NCBI GenBank assembly: GCA_028691715.1
Contig: JAQUYR010000029.1
Span: 1-13,603 of the forward strand
Direction: 5' to 3'
Length of the DNA: 13,603 nucleotides
DNA from: Bacilli bacterium
Lineage (GTDB): Bacteria > Bacillota_I > Bacilli_A > ML615J-28 > CAG-698
Within the stretch, counting starts at the first letter, position 1, and the number at the start of each line of letters is the position of its first letter. Under the pieces are notes generated by a model that was given only the letters and a program-made list of their open reading frames with translations, made no database searches and had not been told where the DNA came from. A program made the position numbers and the translations under genes. This document shows positions 6,670-13,603 of this stretch, in pieces.

Positions 6670-6694
6670 AAAAGCAATTTGCTTTTTATTTTAA
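6670..6694 (+). terminator. Weak terminator-like hairpin after the isomerase gene
   Basis: AAAAGC pairs with GCTTTT around AATTT, followed by a T-rich stretch broken by one A. The stem is mostly A-T, and an alternative pairing, AATTG with CAATT (6663-6679), competes with it, so it may be leaky. Confidence 0.5.
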
Positions 6695-6714
6695 AATTAT
6701 ATATTAAAATTATG

Positions 6715-6743
6715 TTAACAAAACTTTATTATTATGGTATAAT
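6715..6743 (+). promoter_or_regulatory. Strong promoter of the EIIB-like/transketolase operon
   Basis: TTAACA (6715-6720), a 17-bp spacer and an extended -10, TGGTATAAT (TATAAT at 6738-6743). A leader of roughly 38 bases follows, with AAAGGAG at 6774-6780 as ribosome site. Confidence 0.75.
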
Positions 6744-6787
6744 AAACATATGTAGAAAGATTTTATAAAGGAAAAAGGAGAAATCAA

Positions 6788-7180
6788 ATGACAACTTTAA
6801 GTACGACTAATAATGAACTATTAGCGATTATTTTGCTAATTATTTGTGTAGTGCCAATTTTGCTTTTGGCATTGTTTGCTATCTTTAGAACAATTAATAG
6901 TAAAAGTAAAAAAGCTAAAGAACATATGGAAAACATTGAGAAGGAGCCAAAGGATTTAGAGCAACAAAAAATATTTTATGATGCCTATGGTGGATCAGAA
7001 AATATATTGGATATCATGATTGCTATGTCAAGAATTACCGTCCATGTTGCTGATATCGATAAAGTCAATGGTGATGCTTTGAAGGAATTAGGGGCAACTG
7101 GAGTTCTTCTTGTTGGGAACGAAGTCAAGTGTTCTTTTGGCGACCGAGCAAGTTATATCTATAAATTGCTAGAGAAGTAG
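6788..7180 (+). CDS. Membrane-anchored PTS EIIB-like domain protein lacking the phosphorylated cysteine
   Basis: The product is 130 residues. One TM helix (about 11-33) is followed by a charged linker (about 34-62) and a domain at about 63-130 that follows the glucose-type PTS EIIB fold: AYGGSENILDI (66-76), SRITVHVADIDKVN (81-94) and ALKELGATGVLLVGNEVKCSFGD (97-119). In active EIIB the segment reads roughly CITRLRV, with Cys accepting phosphate from EIIA. Here the aligned segment is AMSRITV with Ala79 at the Cys position, so it should not transfer phosphate (inference from an alignment by eye). The only other Cys, C115, is in a different strand. There is no EIIC or EIIA domain or neighbour. 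It starts the operon with transketolase 7 bases downstream. A regulatory or scaffold role linking sugar state to the membrane is possible, but its function is unknown. Confidence 0.8.
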   Translation: MTTLSTTNNELLAIILLIICVVPILLLALFAIFRTINSKSKKAKEHMENIEKEPKDLEQQKIFYDAYGGSENILDIMIAMSRITVHVADIDKVNGDALKELGATGVLLVGNEVKCSFGDRASYIYKLLEK

Positions 7181-7187
7181 GATTATT

Positions 7188-9146
7188 ATGAGTAAGATTG
7201 ATGAAATGGTAGTAAAAACTTTACGTGTTTTATCGGTTGAGCAAATTACTAGAGCTTCTTCTGGCCATCCAGGAATTGCTTTGGGAGCCGCTCCGATTAT
7301 TCATGTATTATATTCAAGAATTTTAAAGTCTACCGCAAACAAACCAAAATGGTTTAATCGCGATAGATTTATTTTAGGAGCCGGCCATGGTTCAGCTTTG
7401 TTGTACTCATTGCTTCATATTGCGGGATATGGTCTAAAAATTGATGATTTAAAAAATTTCAGACAACTTCATAGTCGGACTCCAGGACATCCTGAAATGG
7501 ACCTTACTGAAGGAGTTGATGCTTCAAGTGGACCTTTAGGCCAGGGAATTCCAGAAGCAATTGGAATGGCGATTGCTGAAGAACATCTAGCTTCTCGTTT
7601 TAATAAAGAAGATTATAAATTGATCGACCACTACACCTATGTTTTATGTGGTGATGGTGACTTGCAAGAAGGTCTAACACAGGAAGCGATGAGCTTAGCT
7701 GGTCATTTAGCTTTAAAAAAGGTCATAGTTTTATATGATTCTAATGATATCCAGTTAGATGGTGAGGTATGTTTTGCTAATACAGAAGATGTTTCGAAAA
7801 AGTATTCATCTATGAACTGGAATTATCTTTTAGTAAAAAATGGCAACAACATGGAAGAAATAGTAGAAGCTATCAACGAAGCTAAAAAATCGGATAAACC
7901 AACAATTATTGAAATAAAGACAACCATTGGTTATGGCTCTTCAATGGCTGGAACTTCCAAAGTCCATGGGAAACCGCTTGGTAAAGAAGAAGTTGTTCTG
8001 ATGAGAAAAGATTTAGGCGGTGAAGAATTCACCGTTAATAAGGATGTTTATGATTTTTATGATGGTGTTCGCCTAAAAGGACAGGCTTTATACAATGATT
8101 GGCTAGAAGTTTGTGATAATTATCAGGAGAAATATCCTGAGGATTTTAATCTATATACAAAAATGATAAATGATGATTTTGCGATTGATTTCAATAAAGA
8201 AATTGTTGATTTTCCTAAGGATTACTTTAAGTCTACAAGAGTTTCTGGTGGTGAAATCCTAAATGATATCAATAAGATTCATTGGGGAATGATTGGTGGA
8301 TCTGCTGATTTGACTTCTTCAACAATGGCAAAAGGAGCCGATGGCAATTTCTGTAAAGAGAACCGTCTAGGAAGAAATATCAATTTTGGAGTTCGCGAGC
8401 ATGCTATGGCTGCTATTTCAAATGGTATTGCTCTTCATGGTGGTCTTCGACCATTCTGTAGTGGTTTCTTTGTCTTTTCAGATTACATGAAACCTGCGAT
8501 AAGGTTATCCGCTCTGATGAAGTTACCAGTTATCTACATCTTTACTCATGACACAGTGGCAGTAGGTGAAGACGGTCCATCACACGAGCCGGTTGAACAA
8601 TTGACAATGCTAAGAAGTATTCCTCACCTAAATGTTATTCGACCTGCTGATGCTATCGAAACCAAAGAAGCCTGGGAAATCGCTTATAATACCAAGAACA
8701 GACCAACAGTCTTAGTTCTGACAAGACAAAATGTTCCTATGGTCAGAACTAAATTTTCTGATTTAACAAGTCTTGGAGCTTACGTTATTTCAAAAGAAAA
8801 GAATAGAATCGATAAAATAATCATCGCTACAGGATCTGAGGTCAGTTTAGCTATCGAAGTTCAAAAGATATTGTTGGCCAAGGGTTTTGATTCCCGAGTT
8901 GTCAGTATGCCATCAGTAAATCTTTTTGAAGCTCAAAAAGATAGCTACAAAGAAGAAGTTTTACCATCAGCGATTAAAGCGCGTTACGCCATTGAAATGG
9001 GAGAAGCTAGTCATTTATATAAATATTTAGGTTTAGAAGGAAAACTTTTTAACATTTCACAGTTTGGTCTAAGTGGCAAAGCGGGAGAAGTAATCGCTGA
9101 TTTAGGATTTACCCCTGAGAAAATTGCTAAGAGAATTTTAGAGTAA
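7188..9146 (+). CDS. tkt: Transketolase
   Basis: The 652-residue product has the full length of bacterial transketolase, a thiamine diphosphate and divalent-metal enzyme that moves two-carbon units between sugar phosphates in the non-oxidative pentose phosphate pathway. The N-terminal TPP domain has SSGHPGIALG (24-33), GAGHGSALLY (64-73), SRTPGHPE (96-103), GPLGQG (115-120) and the TPP motif GDGDLQEG (155-162) ending in LYDSND (182-187). The pyrimidine domain begins near 350. Its GGSADLTSST (370-379) and GVREHAMAAI (401-410) supply E404, the expected catalytic Glu, and HDTVAVGEDGPSHEP (454-468) holds substrate-binding residues. The C-terminal domain starts near 540. It is translated from AGTAGGA (7176-7182), which overlaps the stop codon of the EIIB-like gene, so the two are likely coupled. 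A terminator follows directly. Confidence 0.98.
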   Translation: MSKIDEMVVKTLRVLSVEQITRASSGHPGIALGAAPIIHVLYSRILKSTANKPKWFNRDRFILGAGHGSALLYSLLHIAGYGLKIDDLKNFRQLHSRTPGHPEMDLTEGVDASSGPLGQGIPEAIGMAIAEEHLASRFNKEDYKLIDHYTYVLCGDGDLQEGLTQEAMSLAGHLALKKVIVLYDSNDIQLDGEVCFANTEDVSKKYSSMNWNYLLVKNGNNMEEIVEAINEAKKSDKPTIIEIKTTIGYGSSMAGTSKVHGKPLGKEEVVLMRKDLGGEEFTVNKDVYDFYDGVRLKGQALYNDWLEVCDNYQEKYPEDFNLYTKMINDDFAIDFNKEIVDFPKDYFKSTRVSGGEILNDINKIHWGMIGGSADLTSSTMAKGADGNFCKENRLGRNINFGVREHAMAAISNGIALHGGLRPFCSGFFVFSDYMKPAIRLSALMKLPVIYIFTHDTVAVGEDGPSHEPVEQLTMLRSIPHLNVIRPADAIETKEAWEIAYNTKNRPTVLVLTRQNVPMVRTKFSDLTSLGAYVISKEKNRIDKIIIATGSEVSLAIEVQKILLAKGFDSRVVSMPSVNLFEAQKDSYKEEVLPSAIKARYAIEMGEASHLYKYLGLEGKLFNISQFGLSGKAGEVIADLGFTPEKIAKRILE

Positions 9147-9151
9147 TAATT

Positions 9152-9177
9152 AAAGCTTATCTTGATAAGCTTTTTTT
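9152..9177 (+). terminator. Intrinsic terminator after tkt
   Basis: AAAGCTTAT pairs with ATAAGCTTT around a CTTG loop, followed by a run of Ts to 9177. It begins 6 bases after the stop. Confidence 0.9.
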
Positions 9178-9217
9178 ATAAATGTTTTAATTGTTTCTAC
9201 TAATTTTTGTTTTAAAA

Positions 9218-9226
9218 TGATATAAT
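9218..9226 (+). promoter_or_regulatory. Extended -10 promoter of the pepV-trmB operon
   Basis: TGATATAAT (TATAAT at 9221-9226). No good -35 lies 16-18 bp upstream, but the TGn extension can compensate. The predicted transcript starts near 9233, which helps reject the upstream TTG (9237) as the pepV start. Confidence 0.6.
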
Positions 9227-9257
9227 AACAATATAGTTGAGTAAATGGAGTGATGAT

Positions 9258-10601
9258 ATGAATTTTTTAAAAGAAATTGAAAAGAATAAAGACGAATTCA
9301 TTAAAAGAATTCAGGAATTAGTGCAAATACCTAGTGTTCTTGAGGAGCATCCAGAATCTTTGATCAACCCTTTTGGAGAAGAGATTACAAAGAGCTTAGA
9401 GTATGTCTTAGCTCTTGGAAGAGATATGGGATTTAAAGTCAAGAATATTGATAATGTTGCTGGACATATTGAATATGGTGAAGGGGAAGAAATAATTGGA
9501 ATTTTGTGCCATATTGATGTTGTTCCTGCTGATGGTGATTGGAAATATCCACCATTTAGTGCTACAATTGAAGGTGACAAAATTATAGGTAGAGGAACTA
9601 CTGATGATAAGGGACCAACAATTTGTTCTTTATTCGCTTTGAAAATGATCAAGGACTTAGGAATTAAACTGAATAAAAGAGTGAGAATAATTATTGGTAC
9701 TGATGAAGAGACAGCTTGGAGAGGGATCAACAAGTATCTTAGTGTTGAAAAAATGCCCGATGTTGGCTTTTCTCCTGACGCAGATTTTCCGTTGATATAT
9801 GGTGAAAAGGGAATTTTAACTTTTGACTTAGTTTCTAAGAATAGTGATGGCAATTTAAAAAGCTTTTATTCTGGAAAACGCTATAATGTAGTTCCTGATT
9901 ATGCTAGCATGGAATATACAAAGGATTTAAAAGATGATTTCCTAAAATACCTTAATGATTTTGGTATTAGAGGAAAAGTTGATGGTAAAAACTATCAGCT
10001 TTACGGAAAAAGCGCTCATGCTATGATGCCTGAAGCGGGGATTAATGCTGCTATTTTGCTCTCTAAATTTATGAGCAAATATTCTTCAAATAATTTGCTT
10101 CGCTTTACAAGTGAGAAATTAAGTGATTCTCGGCTAAAGGATTTAGGGTTGGGATTCACAGATTCAGAGATGGGAGACCTGACAATGAATCTAGGAATAT
10201 TTAGAATTGATGAAAAAGAGGGTAGAATAGGACTAAACTTTAGATATCCAATTAATTTTGACAGCCAAAAATTTGTTTCAGATTTTAGAAATCAAGCTCA
10301 AAAATATGGTGTTGAACTCGAATTTAAAGAAGATAAAGCTCCGCACTATGTGAATAAAAATTCAGAGTTTATTAAGATATTACACAATGCTTATATTGAA
10401 TATACTCATGACGACAAAACACCACTAAAGACAATTGGTGGGGGAACATATGCCAGAGCTATAAAAAATGCTGTGGCCTTTGGAGTAATGTTCCCTGGTG
10501 ATGAGGAATTAGCCCACCAGGCTAATGAATATATTTCTATTGATAAAGCAATGTTAGCAACAGCGATAATTGCAAAGGCTATAGTTGATCTAGGAAAATA
10601 G
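9258..10601 (+). CDS. pepV: Dipeptidase PepV, peptidase family M20
   Basis: The 447-residue product is a cytosolic di-zinc dipeptidase of broad specificity, used for peptide nitrogen. The first catalytic block has GILCHIDVVPADGDW (81-95) with H85 and D87, GRGTTDDKGP (111-120) with bridging D116, GTDEETAWRG (147-156) with general base E150 and ligand E151, and SPDADFPLIYGEKG (172-185) with D174. A lid domain follows, with KSAHAMMPEAGINAA near its end. The last zinc ligand is in AHQANEYISIDKAM (His about 420). All expected ligands are present, and the length is close to the roughly 470 residues of lactobacillar PepV. Start choice: an in-frame TTG at 9237 would add seven residues but sits almost at the predicted transcription start. 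GGAG at 9247-9250 serves ATG 9258. It is the first gene of the operon, and trmB begins 1 base after its stop. Confidence 0.94.
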   Translation: MNFLKEIEKNKDEFIKRIQELVQIPSVLEEHPESLINPFGEEITKSLEYVLALGRDMGFKVKNIDNVAGHIEYGEGEEIIGILCHIDVVPADGDWKYPPFSATIEGDKIIGRGTTDDKGPTICSLFALKMIKDLGIKLNKRVRIIIGTDEETAWRGINKYLSVEKMPDVGFSPDADFPLIYGEKGILTFDLVSKNSDGNLKSFYSGKRYNVVPDYASMEYTKDLKDDFLKYLNDFGIRGKVDGKNYQLYGKSAHAMMPEAGINAAILLSKFMSKYSSNNLLRFTSEKLSDSRLKDLGLGFTDSEMGDLTMNLGIFRIDEKEGRIGLNFRYPINFDSQKFVSDFRNQAQKYGVELEFKEDKAPHYVNKNSEFIKILHNAYIEYTHDDKTPLKTIGGGTYARAIKNAVAFGVMFPGDEELAHQANEYISIDKAMLATAIIAKAIVDLGK

Positions 10602-10602
10602 T

Positions 10603-11235
10603 ATGCGATTACGGAAAATAAAGAATATTAATGAAAAGATTAAAAAGTACGAAGGAACAATTGCTTTTAATGCTAAAGACAATAAAGGAATGTGGAAAAA
10701 ATCGTTTGGTAATAATAACCCTGTTTATTTAGAAATAGGGACTGGTAAAGGAAATTTTATCATTGAAAACGCCAAAAGAAACCCTGAAATCAATTATATT
10801 GGCTGTGAGATATCAGATAGTGTTATATATAAGGCCGCTAAAAAGGCTGAAGGAATTAGCAATCTTACTTTGATAAATGAGGATGCCTTCAGTTTAATGG
10901 ATATTTTTGAAGATAATGAGATAGAAAAAATATTTTTAAATTTTAGTGATCCCTGGCCAAAGAGTCGTCACGAAAAGAGGAGATTGACCAGTCCTGGTTT
11001 CTTAAATATTTATAAGAGGATATTGATTGAAAAAGGGATTATTGAATTTAAAAGCGATAACCAACATCTGTTTGAATATAGTCTGATAAAATTTAATGAA
11101 CAGAAGTGGGATTTTTTAGATTTAAATCTGAATTTGCACAAAGAAAATGATGAAGATATTATTACTACTGAATACGAAGATAAGTTTAAGGCTCTTGGAC
11201 AACCGATATATTACATAAAAGTGAGGACAAAATAA
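10603..11235 (+). CDS. trmB: tRNA (guanine-N7-)-methyltransferase
   Basis: The 210-residue product is a typical TrmB, which uses S-adenosylmethionine to make m7G46 in the variable loop of tRNAs. The start is the family's MRLRK. The SAM-binding motif I is YLEIGTGKGNFI (42-53), the acidic loop is GCEIS (67-71), and INEDAF (91-96) follows. The catalytic and tRNA-binding block is FLNFSDPWPKSRHEKRRL (111-128) with D116. TTEYEDKFKALGQPIYY (188-204) is the conserved C-terminal block with the Thr and Glu found in active enzymes. It is separated from pepV by one base, and its stop TAA shares its last base with the ATG of the M42 peptidase gene, which indicates tight translational coupling. As I recall, a trmB and M42 peptidase (ytoP) neighbourhood also exists in Bacillus subtilis. 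Confidence 0.97.
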   Translation: MRLRKIKNINEKIKKYEGTIAFNAKDNKGMWKKSFGNNNPVYLEIGTGKGNFIIENAKRNPEINYIGCEISDSVIYKAAKKAEGISNLTLINEDAFSLMDIFEDNEIEKIFLNFSDPWPKSRHEKRRLTSPGFLNIYKRILIEKGIIEFKSDNQHLFEYSLIKFNEQKWDFLDLNLNLHKENDEDIITTEYEDKFKALGQPIYYIKVRTK

Positions 11236-12305
11236 TGGATGATTTAAAATATTTTAAAGAGTTAGCAGATCTTAATGGCGTTGCTGGTCACGAAAAAGCA
11301 ATCAGAAAATATATGAAAGCAGAGCTAGCCAAGTATAGTGATGAGATAATTCAGGATAAACTTGGTGGTGTTTTTGGAGTAAAAAAGGGAGACAAAGGCC
11401 CAACTATTATGATAGCTGGTCATATGGATGAAGTTGGAGCAATGGTTGTTGGGATAACCGATAATGGATTTATTAAAATGCTAGCGATTGGTGGTATTAA
11501 TCCCGAAGTTTTAGTATCTCAAAACATGCAAATAACAATTGCTGAGAACAAAGTAATAAAAGGTGTCATTGGAGCAATACCTCCTCATATGACTAGAAAT
11601 GCAGAAAAGGCAGAATTATCCATTGATAATTTATTATTAGATATCGGAGCTGACTCACGGGAACATGCTGTAACTTTAGGTGTCAAAGTAGGACAACAGA
11701 TAACTCCTGTAAATAATTACTATCTGACAACCGATAATAAAAAAATTGTTTCTAAAGCCTGGGATGATCGTGTGGGATGTGCCATGAGCCTTGAAGTTAT
11801 GAAAGAACTTCAGAATATAAAGCATCCAAACACTGTTATTTGTGGAGGAACAGTTCAGGAAGAAGTAGGCCTAAGAGGAGCAAAAGTTGCTAGCAATATG
11901 GTCAATCCTGATTTGTTCTTAGCTGTTGATGTTAGTCCTGTTGGTGATTTCCTGCCAAAGGATAACATAAATGCCAATGGTAAGTTGGGAGAAGGTTTTT
12001 TGGTCAGATATTATGATCCTCGTTGTATAATGAATCCAGCAATTCTTCAGTACTTTGAAGAGATTGCTAAAAAGAATGAAATCAAATTTCAACATTTTAA
12101 ATCAACAGGAGGAACTGATGCTGCTGAAGCACAGTATGCTGGTAGTGGAACTTTAGCAACTACTGTTGGTGTTCCTGGACGTTATATTCATTCAACAGCA
12201 ACAATGATACATGTAGATGATTTAAAAGCCGTTAAGGATATGTTGATTGCTATTATCAAGGATTTTGACGATAAGCGACTGAAAGAGCTTTTGGGTAATG
12301 AATAG
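11235..12305 (+). CDS. M42 family metallo-aminopeptidase (glutamyl aminopeptidase/endoglucanase-like)
   Basis: The 356-residue product matches the M42 family of cytosolic di-metal aminopeptidases, which usually assemble as dodecameric (TET) shells and trim short peptides. Metal and catalytic residues appear in order: AGHMDEVG (61-68) with H63 and D65, KAWDDRVG (174-181) with bridging D177, VQEEVGLRG (207-215) with base E209 and ligand E210, AVDVSP (230-235) with D232, and GVPGRYIHS (312-320) with H319. TGGTDAAEAQYAGSG at 291-305 is the conserved substrate loop. Members have often been misnamed endo-1,4-glucanase; peptidase activity is the better supported call. Which residue it prefers (Glu/Asp as in PepA, or others) cannot be read from the sequence. 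It overlaps trmB by one base and the next gene by eight. Confidence 0.93.
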   Translation: MDDLKYFKELADLNGVAGHEKAIRKYMKAELAKYSDEIIQDKLGGVFGVKKGDKGPTIMIAGHMDEVGAMVVGITDNGFIKMLAIGGINPEVLVSQNMQITIAENKVIKGVIGAIPPHMTRNAEKAELSIDNLLLDIGADSREHAVTLGVKVGQQITPVNNYYLTTDNKKIVSKAWDDRVGCAMSLEVMKELQNIKHPNTVICGGTVQEEVGLRGAKVASNMVNPDLFLAVDVSPVGDFLPKDNINANGKLGEGFLVRYYDPRCIMNPAILQYFEEIAKKNEIKFQHFKSTGGTDAAEAQYAGSGTLATTVGVPGRYIHSTATMIHVDDLKAVKDMLIAIIKDFDDKRLKELLGNE

Positions 12306-12801
12306 AGTATATTTAGGATCAAAGAACGCTGCAAAATTAAAAGCAGTAGAGATGGCTCTACCAGATTATGAAATAATCGGGATTGATGCCAAGAGTGGAG
12401 TAAGTAATCAACCTCTAACCGATGAAGAAACCATTAAAGGAGCTTTTAACCGGGCTAAAGAACTTCCCCAAGATGGACTTCGTCTAGGTCTTGAAGCAGG
12501 AGTAGAAATCCATAATGATGTAATGTTTTTAATCAATTGGGGTGTTTTAATCGATGAGGAAAATAATACTTTTTATGCTGGTGGCACGAGAATTCCTCTT
12601 CCTGAAGAAGTTAGAAGAGGTATTATTGAAGATAAAAAGGAATTATCGGAAGTTATGGAAAAATATAGTGATATTGATAATATTCGTAGTAAAGAGGGAG
12701 CAATTGGTTATTTAACCTGTAACCAAGTTACTAGAAGTGATATTTTTATTCATATTGTAAAACTATTATATGGACAATATCTATACCAGAAGAAAGGATG
12801 A
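12298..12801 (+). CDS. Inosine/xanthosine triphosphatase, YjjX/DUF84 family
   Basis: The 167-residue product belongs to the DUF84 branch of the Maf/HAM1-like nucleotide-cleaning enzymes, whose Escherichia coli member YjjX hydrolyses ITP and XTP. Evidence is YLGSKNAAKLKAVEMAL (5-21) for nucleotide binding, the signature SGVSNQPLTDEETIKGAFNRA (33-53), GLEAGVE (64-70) with an acidic metal-binding residue, and the C-terminal KEGAIGYLTCNQVTRSDIF (132-150). In many relatives GLEAGVE is GLEGGVE; the change is conservative. The role would be to keep deaminated purine nucleotides out of RNA and DNA, though a plain phosphatase is possible in this family. The ATG lies 8 bases inside the M42 gene, and the stop TGA abuts the ribosome site of the next gene, so translation is coupled on both sides. 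Confidence 0.87.
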   Translation: MNRVYLGSKNAAKLKAVEMALPDYEIIGIDAKSGVSNQPLTDEETIKGAFNRAKELPQDGLRLGLEAGVEIHNDVMFLINWGVLIDEENNTFYAGGTRIPLPEEVRRGIIEDKKELSEVMEKYSDIDNIRSKEGAIGYLTCNQVTRSDIFIHIVKLLYGQYLYQKKG

Positions 12802-12803
12802 TT

Positions 12804-13355
12804 ATGAAAGGATTAATGATTTTAGCAAATGGTTTTGAGGATACTGAAGCTTTAGCCACTTTGGATATCCTTCGTCGTAGTATGCTGGATATTGAAGTGG
12901 TAACTATCAGTGATGATAAAGAGGTTACCAGTCAATATAAACTCAAGTTAAAATTTGAAAAAGCATTAAAGGATGTTAAGAGTGATGATTTTGACTTTTT
13001 GGTAATTCCTGGTGGTGGGGCTGTTAAACATGTACTCAAGGGGATGAAAGAAATATCTGCTTTGATAACATCTTTTGTTCAAAAGGGGAAATTGGTTGCT
13101 GCAATTTGTGCAGCGCCATCGTTGATTGCTGAATTAGGCTTCTTTGTTGATGAAAAGTATACATGCTATCCAGGATGTGAAACATCTTCTCTTGGTGGGA
13201 AATACCTTCCAAATAAAGGAGTAGTGGTCAGTGGGAAGTTTATTACTGCTAAATCAATGGCTTACTCAATAGATTTTGGACTGACAATAGTCGAATATCT
13301 TCAGGGAAGAGAACAAATGAAGAAAATCCAAAAAGCAATTTTTGGTGAAAAATAA
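12804..13355 (+). CDS. DJ-1/PfpI family protein (YajL/ThiJ-like)
   Basis: The 183-residue product has the single flavodoxin-like domain of the DJ-1 superfamily. Conserved residues are Glu15 in NGFEDTEALATLDILRR (9-25), which should hold the reactive Cys in its low-pKa state; PGGGAVKHVL (69-78); and the nucleophile elbow AAICAAPSLIAELG (99-112) with Cys102. That arrangement matches DJ-1 Glu18/Cys106 and bacterial YajL. Family members are linked to oxidative stress, chaperone activity and glyoxal or methylglyoxal handling, and the exact activity is disputed. Start choice: an ATG at 12798 overlaps the previous stop but lies against AAAGG (12793-12797) and leaves no spacing, so ATG 12804 is preferred. 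It is the last gene of the operon and is followed by a strong terminator. Codon use looks like that of its neighbours. Confidence 0.9.
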   Translation: MKGLMILANGFEDTEALATLDILRRSMLDIEVVTISDDKEVTSQYKLKLKFEKALKDVKSDDFDFLVIPGGGAVKHVLKGMKEISALITSFVQKGKLVAAICAAPSLIAELGFFVDEKYTCYPGCETSSLGGKYLPNKGVVVSGKFITAKSMAYSIDFGLTIVEYLQGREQMKKIQKAIFGEK

Positions 13356-13377
13356 CAAGGGTATCCTTGTTTTTTTT
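13354..13377 (+). terminator. Intrinsic terminator ending the pepV operon
   Basis: AACAAGG pairs with CCTTGTT around a GTAT loop, followed by a run of Ts. It overlaps the stop codon of the DJ-1 family gene. Confidence 0.9.
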
Positions 13378-13416
13378 ATGAAAAAGGGTAATTATGAAAT
13401 CCGTTTGTAAAAAATA

Positions 13417-13445
13417 TTGTAATAAACATCAAAATATGTTAGAAT
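13417..13445 (+). promoter_or_regulatory. Promoter of the gene at the right edge
   Basis: TTGTAA (13417-13422), a 17-bp spacer and an extended -10, TGTTAGAAT (TAGAAT at 13440-13445). It directs transcription to the open frame at 13482. Confidence 0.6.
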
Positions 13446-13481
13446 AAGTTTAAGAGAAAGTGTAATGGTTGGTAAGGAAAC

Positions 13482-13603
13482 ATGGCGGATAAAAAGATGA
13501 CTAACAGTGCCTCTAAAACAGAGAAACCAAAGAAAAAAACTGAAAACTTAGCTACTATAAACGATGTTGTTTCTACAACTGAACCAATGGAAAAACCTAA
13601 AAA
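13482..13603 (+). CDS. N-terminal fragment of an unidentified Lys/Thr-rich protein, cut by window edge
   Basis: ATG 13482 opens a frame that stays open for 40 codons to the edge. TAAGGAAA at 13473-13480 is a good ribosome site and a promoter lies just upstream, so it is very probably a real gene. The visible part begins MADKKMTNSASKTEKPKKKT and is rich in Lys, Thr, Ser and Pro, with no hydrophobic segment, so it looks like a disordered, charged N-terminal tail. No family can be named from it. In Bacillus subtilis, as I recall, the trmB/ytoP neighbourhood leads to the DNA translocase gene sftA, which also has a long charged N-terminal region. That is only a guess from gene order. Confidence 0.65.
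   Translation, partial: MADKKMTNSASKTEKPKKKTENLATINDVVSTTEPMEKPK

Noticed and set aside
9237..9257. TTG start giving PepV seven extra residues
   Set aside because: It is within a few bases of the predicted transcription start and has no ribosome site, whereas ATG 9258 has GGAG at the right distance.
9311..9853. 180-codon open frame on the minus strand within pepV
   Set aside because: It is antisense to the conserved catalytic half of pepV, has no promoter or ribosome site, and its Ser/Pro/Ile-rich product is typical of an antisense shadow.
12798..12803. ATG start giving the DJ-1 family protein two extra residues
   Set aside because: It directly abuts AAAGG and leaves no spacing; ATG 12804 is better placed.
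13394..13447. 17-residue open frame MKSVCKKYCNKHQNMLE after the DJ-1 terminator, with AAGGG upstream
   Set aside because: It lies between a strong terminator and the next promoter and spans that promoter's -35 and -10, so it is unlikely to be transcribed as a gene.

Overview
The window is AT-rich (about one third G+C by eye) with short intergenic regions. It has Firmicutes-type SD sites (AAGGAG, GGAGG), extended -10 promoters (TGnTATAAT) and U-tailed hairpin terminators. Every tryptophan I checked is TGG and I saw no in-frame TGA, so the code looks standard rather than the Mycoplasma/Spiroplasma code. Type III pantothenate kinase, a LacX-type epimerase, PepV, a PTS EIIB-like domain and an EF-P with Lys32 point to a low-GC Gram-positive. 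My inference is a lineage near the Erysipelotrichia, Haloplasma/Izemoplasma or Acholeplasma groups. I cannot name a species.

Layout. 1-1086 (minus): a GH105 unsaturated glycuronyl hydrolase cut by the left edge. It is divergent from a LacX-type aldose 1-epimerase (1241-2128), so this end looks like a sugar-catabolism locus. 2198-2755: efp, with its own promoter and terminator. 2886-5065: a two-gene operon of a LytTR DNA-binding protein without a receiver domain and a 549-residue two-TM protein with a large, probably extracellular, beta-rich domain. 5135-5896: coaX. 6064-6663: a cyclophilin-type peptidyl-prolyl isomerase lipoprotein. 6788-9146: a membrane-anchored EIIB-like domain lacking the phospho-accepting Cys, then transketolase. 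9258-13355: a tightly packed operon of pepV, trmB, an M42 aminopeptidase, a YjjX/DUF84 NTPase and a DJ-1/PfpI protein, closed by a strong terminator. 13482-13603: the Lys-rich start of another gene, cut by the right edge.

How they fit together. Most genes are housekeeping: translation (efp, trmB), CoA synthesis, the pentose phosphate pathway, peptide turnover, and nucleotide or protein repair. The most unusual unit is the LytTR plus membrane-protein pair. It has the gene order of LytTR regulatory systems (DNA-binding protein, then membrane inhibitor), but the membrane partner carries an ectodomain of about 475 residues resembling a beta-propeller. The second is the Cys-less EIIB anchor fused to the transketolase operon. 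No mobile element, CRISPR array, rRNA, tRNA or riboswitch was seen, and no gene-free stretch exceeds 300 bases.
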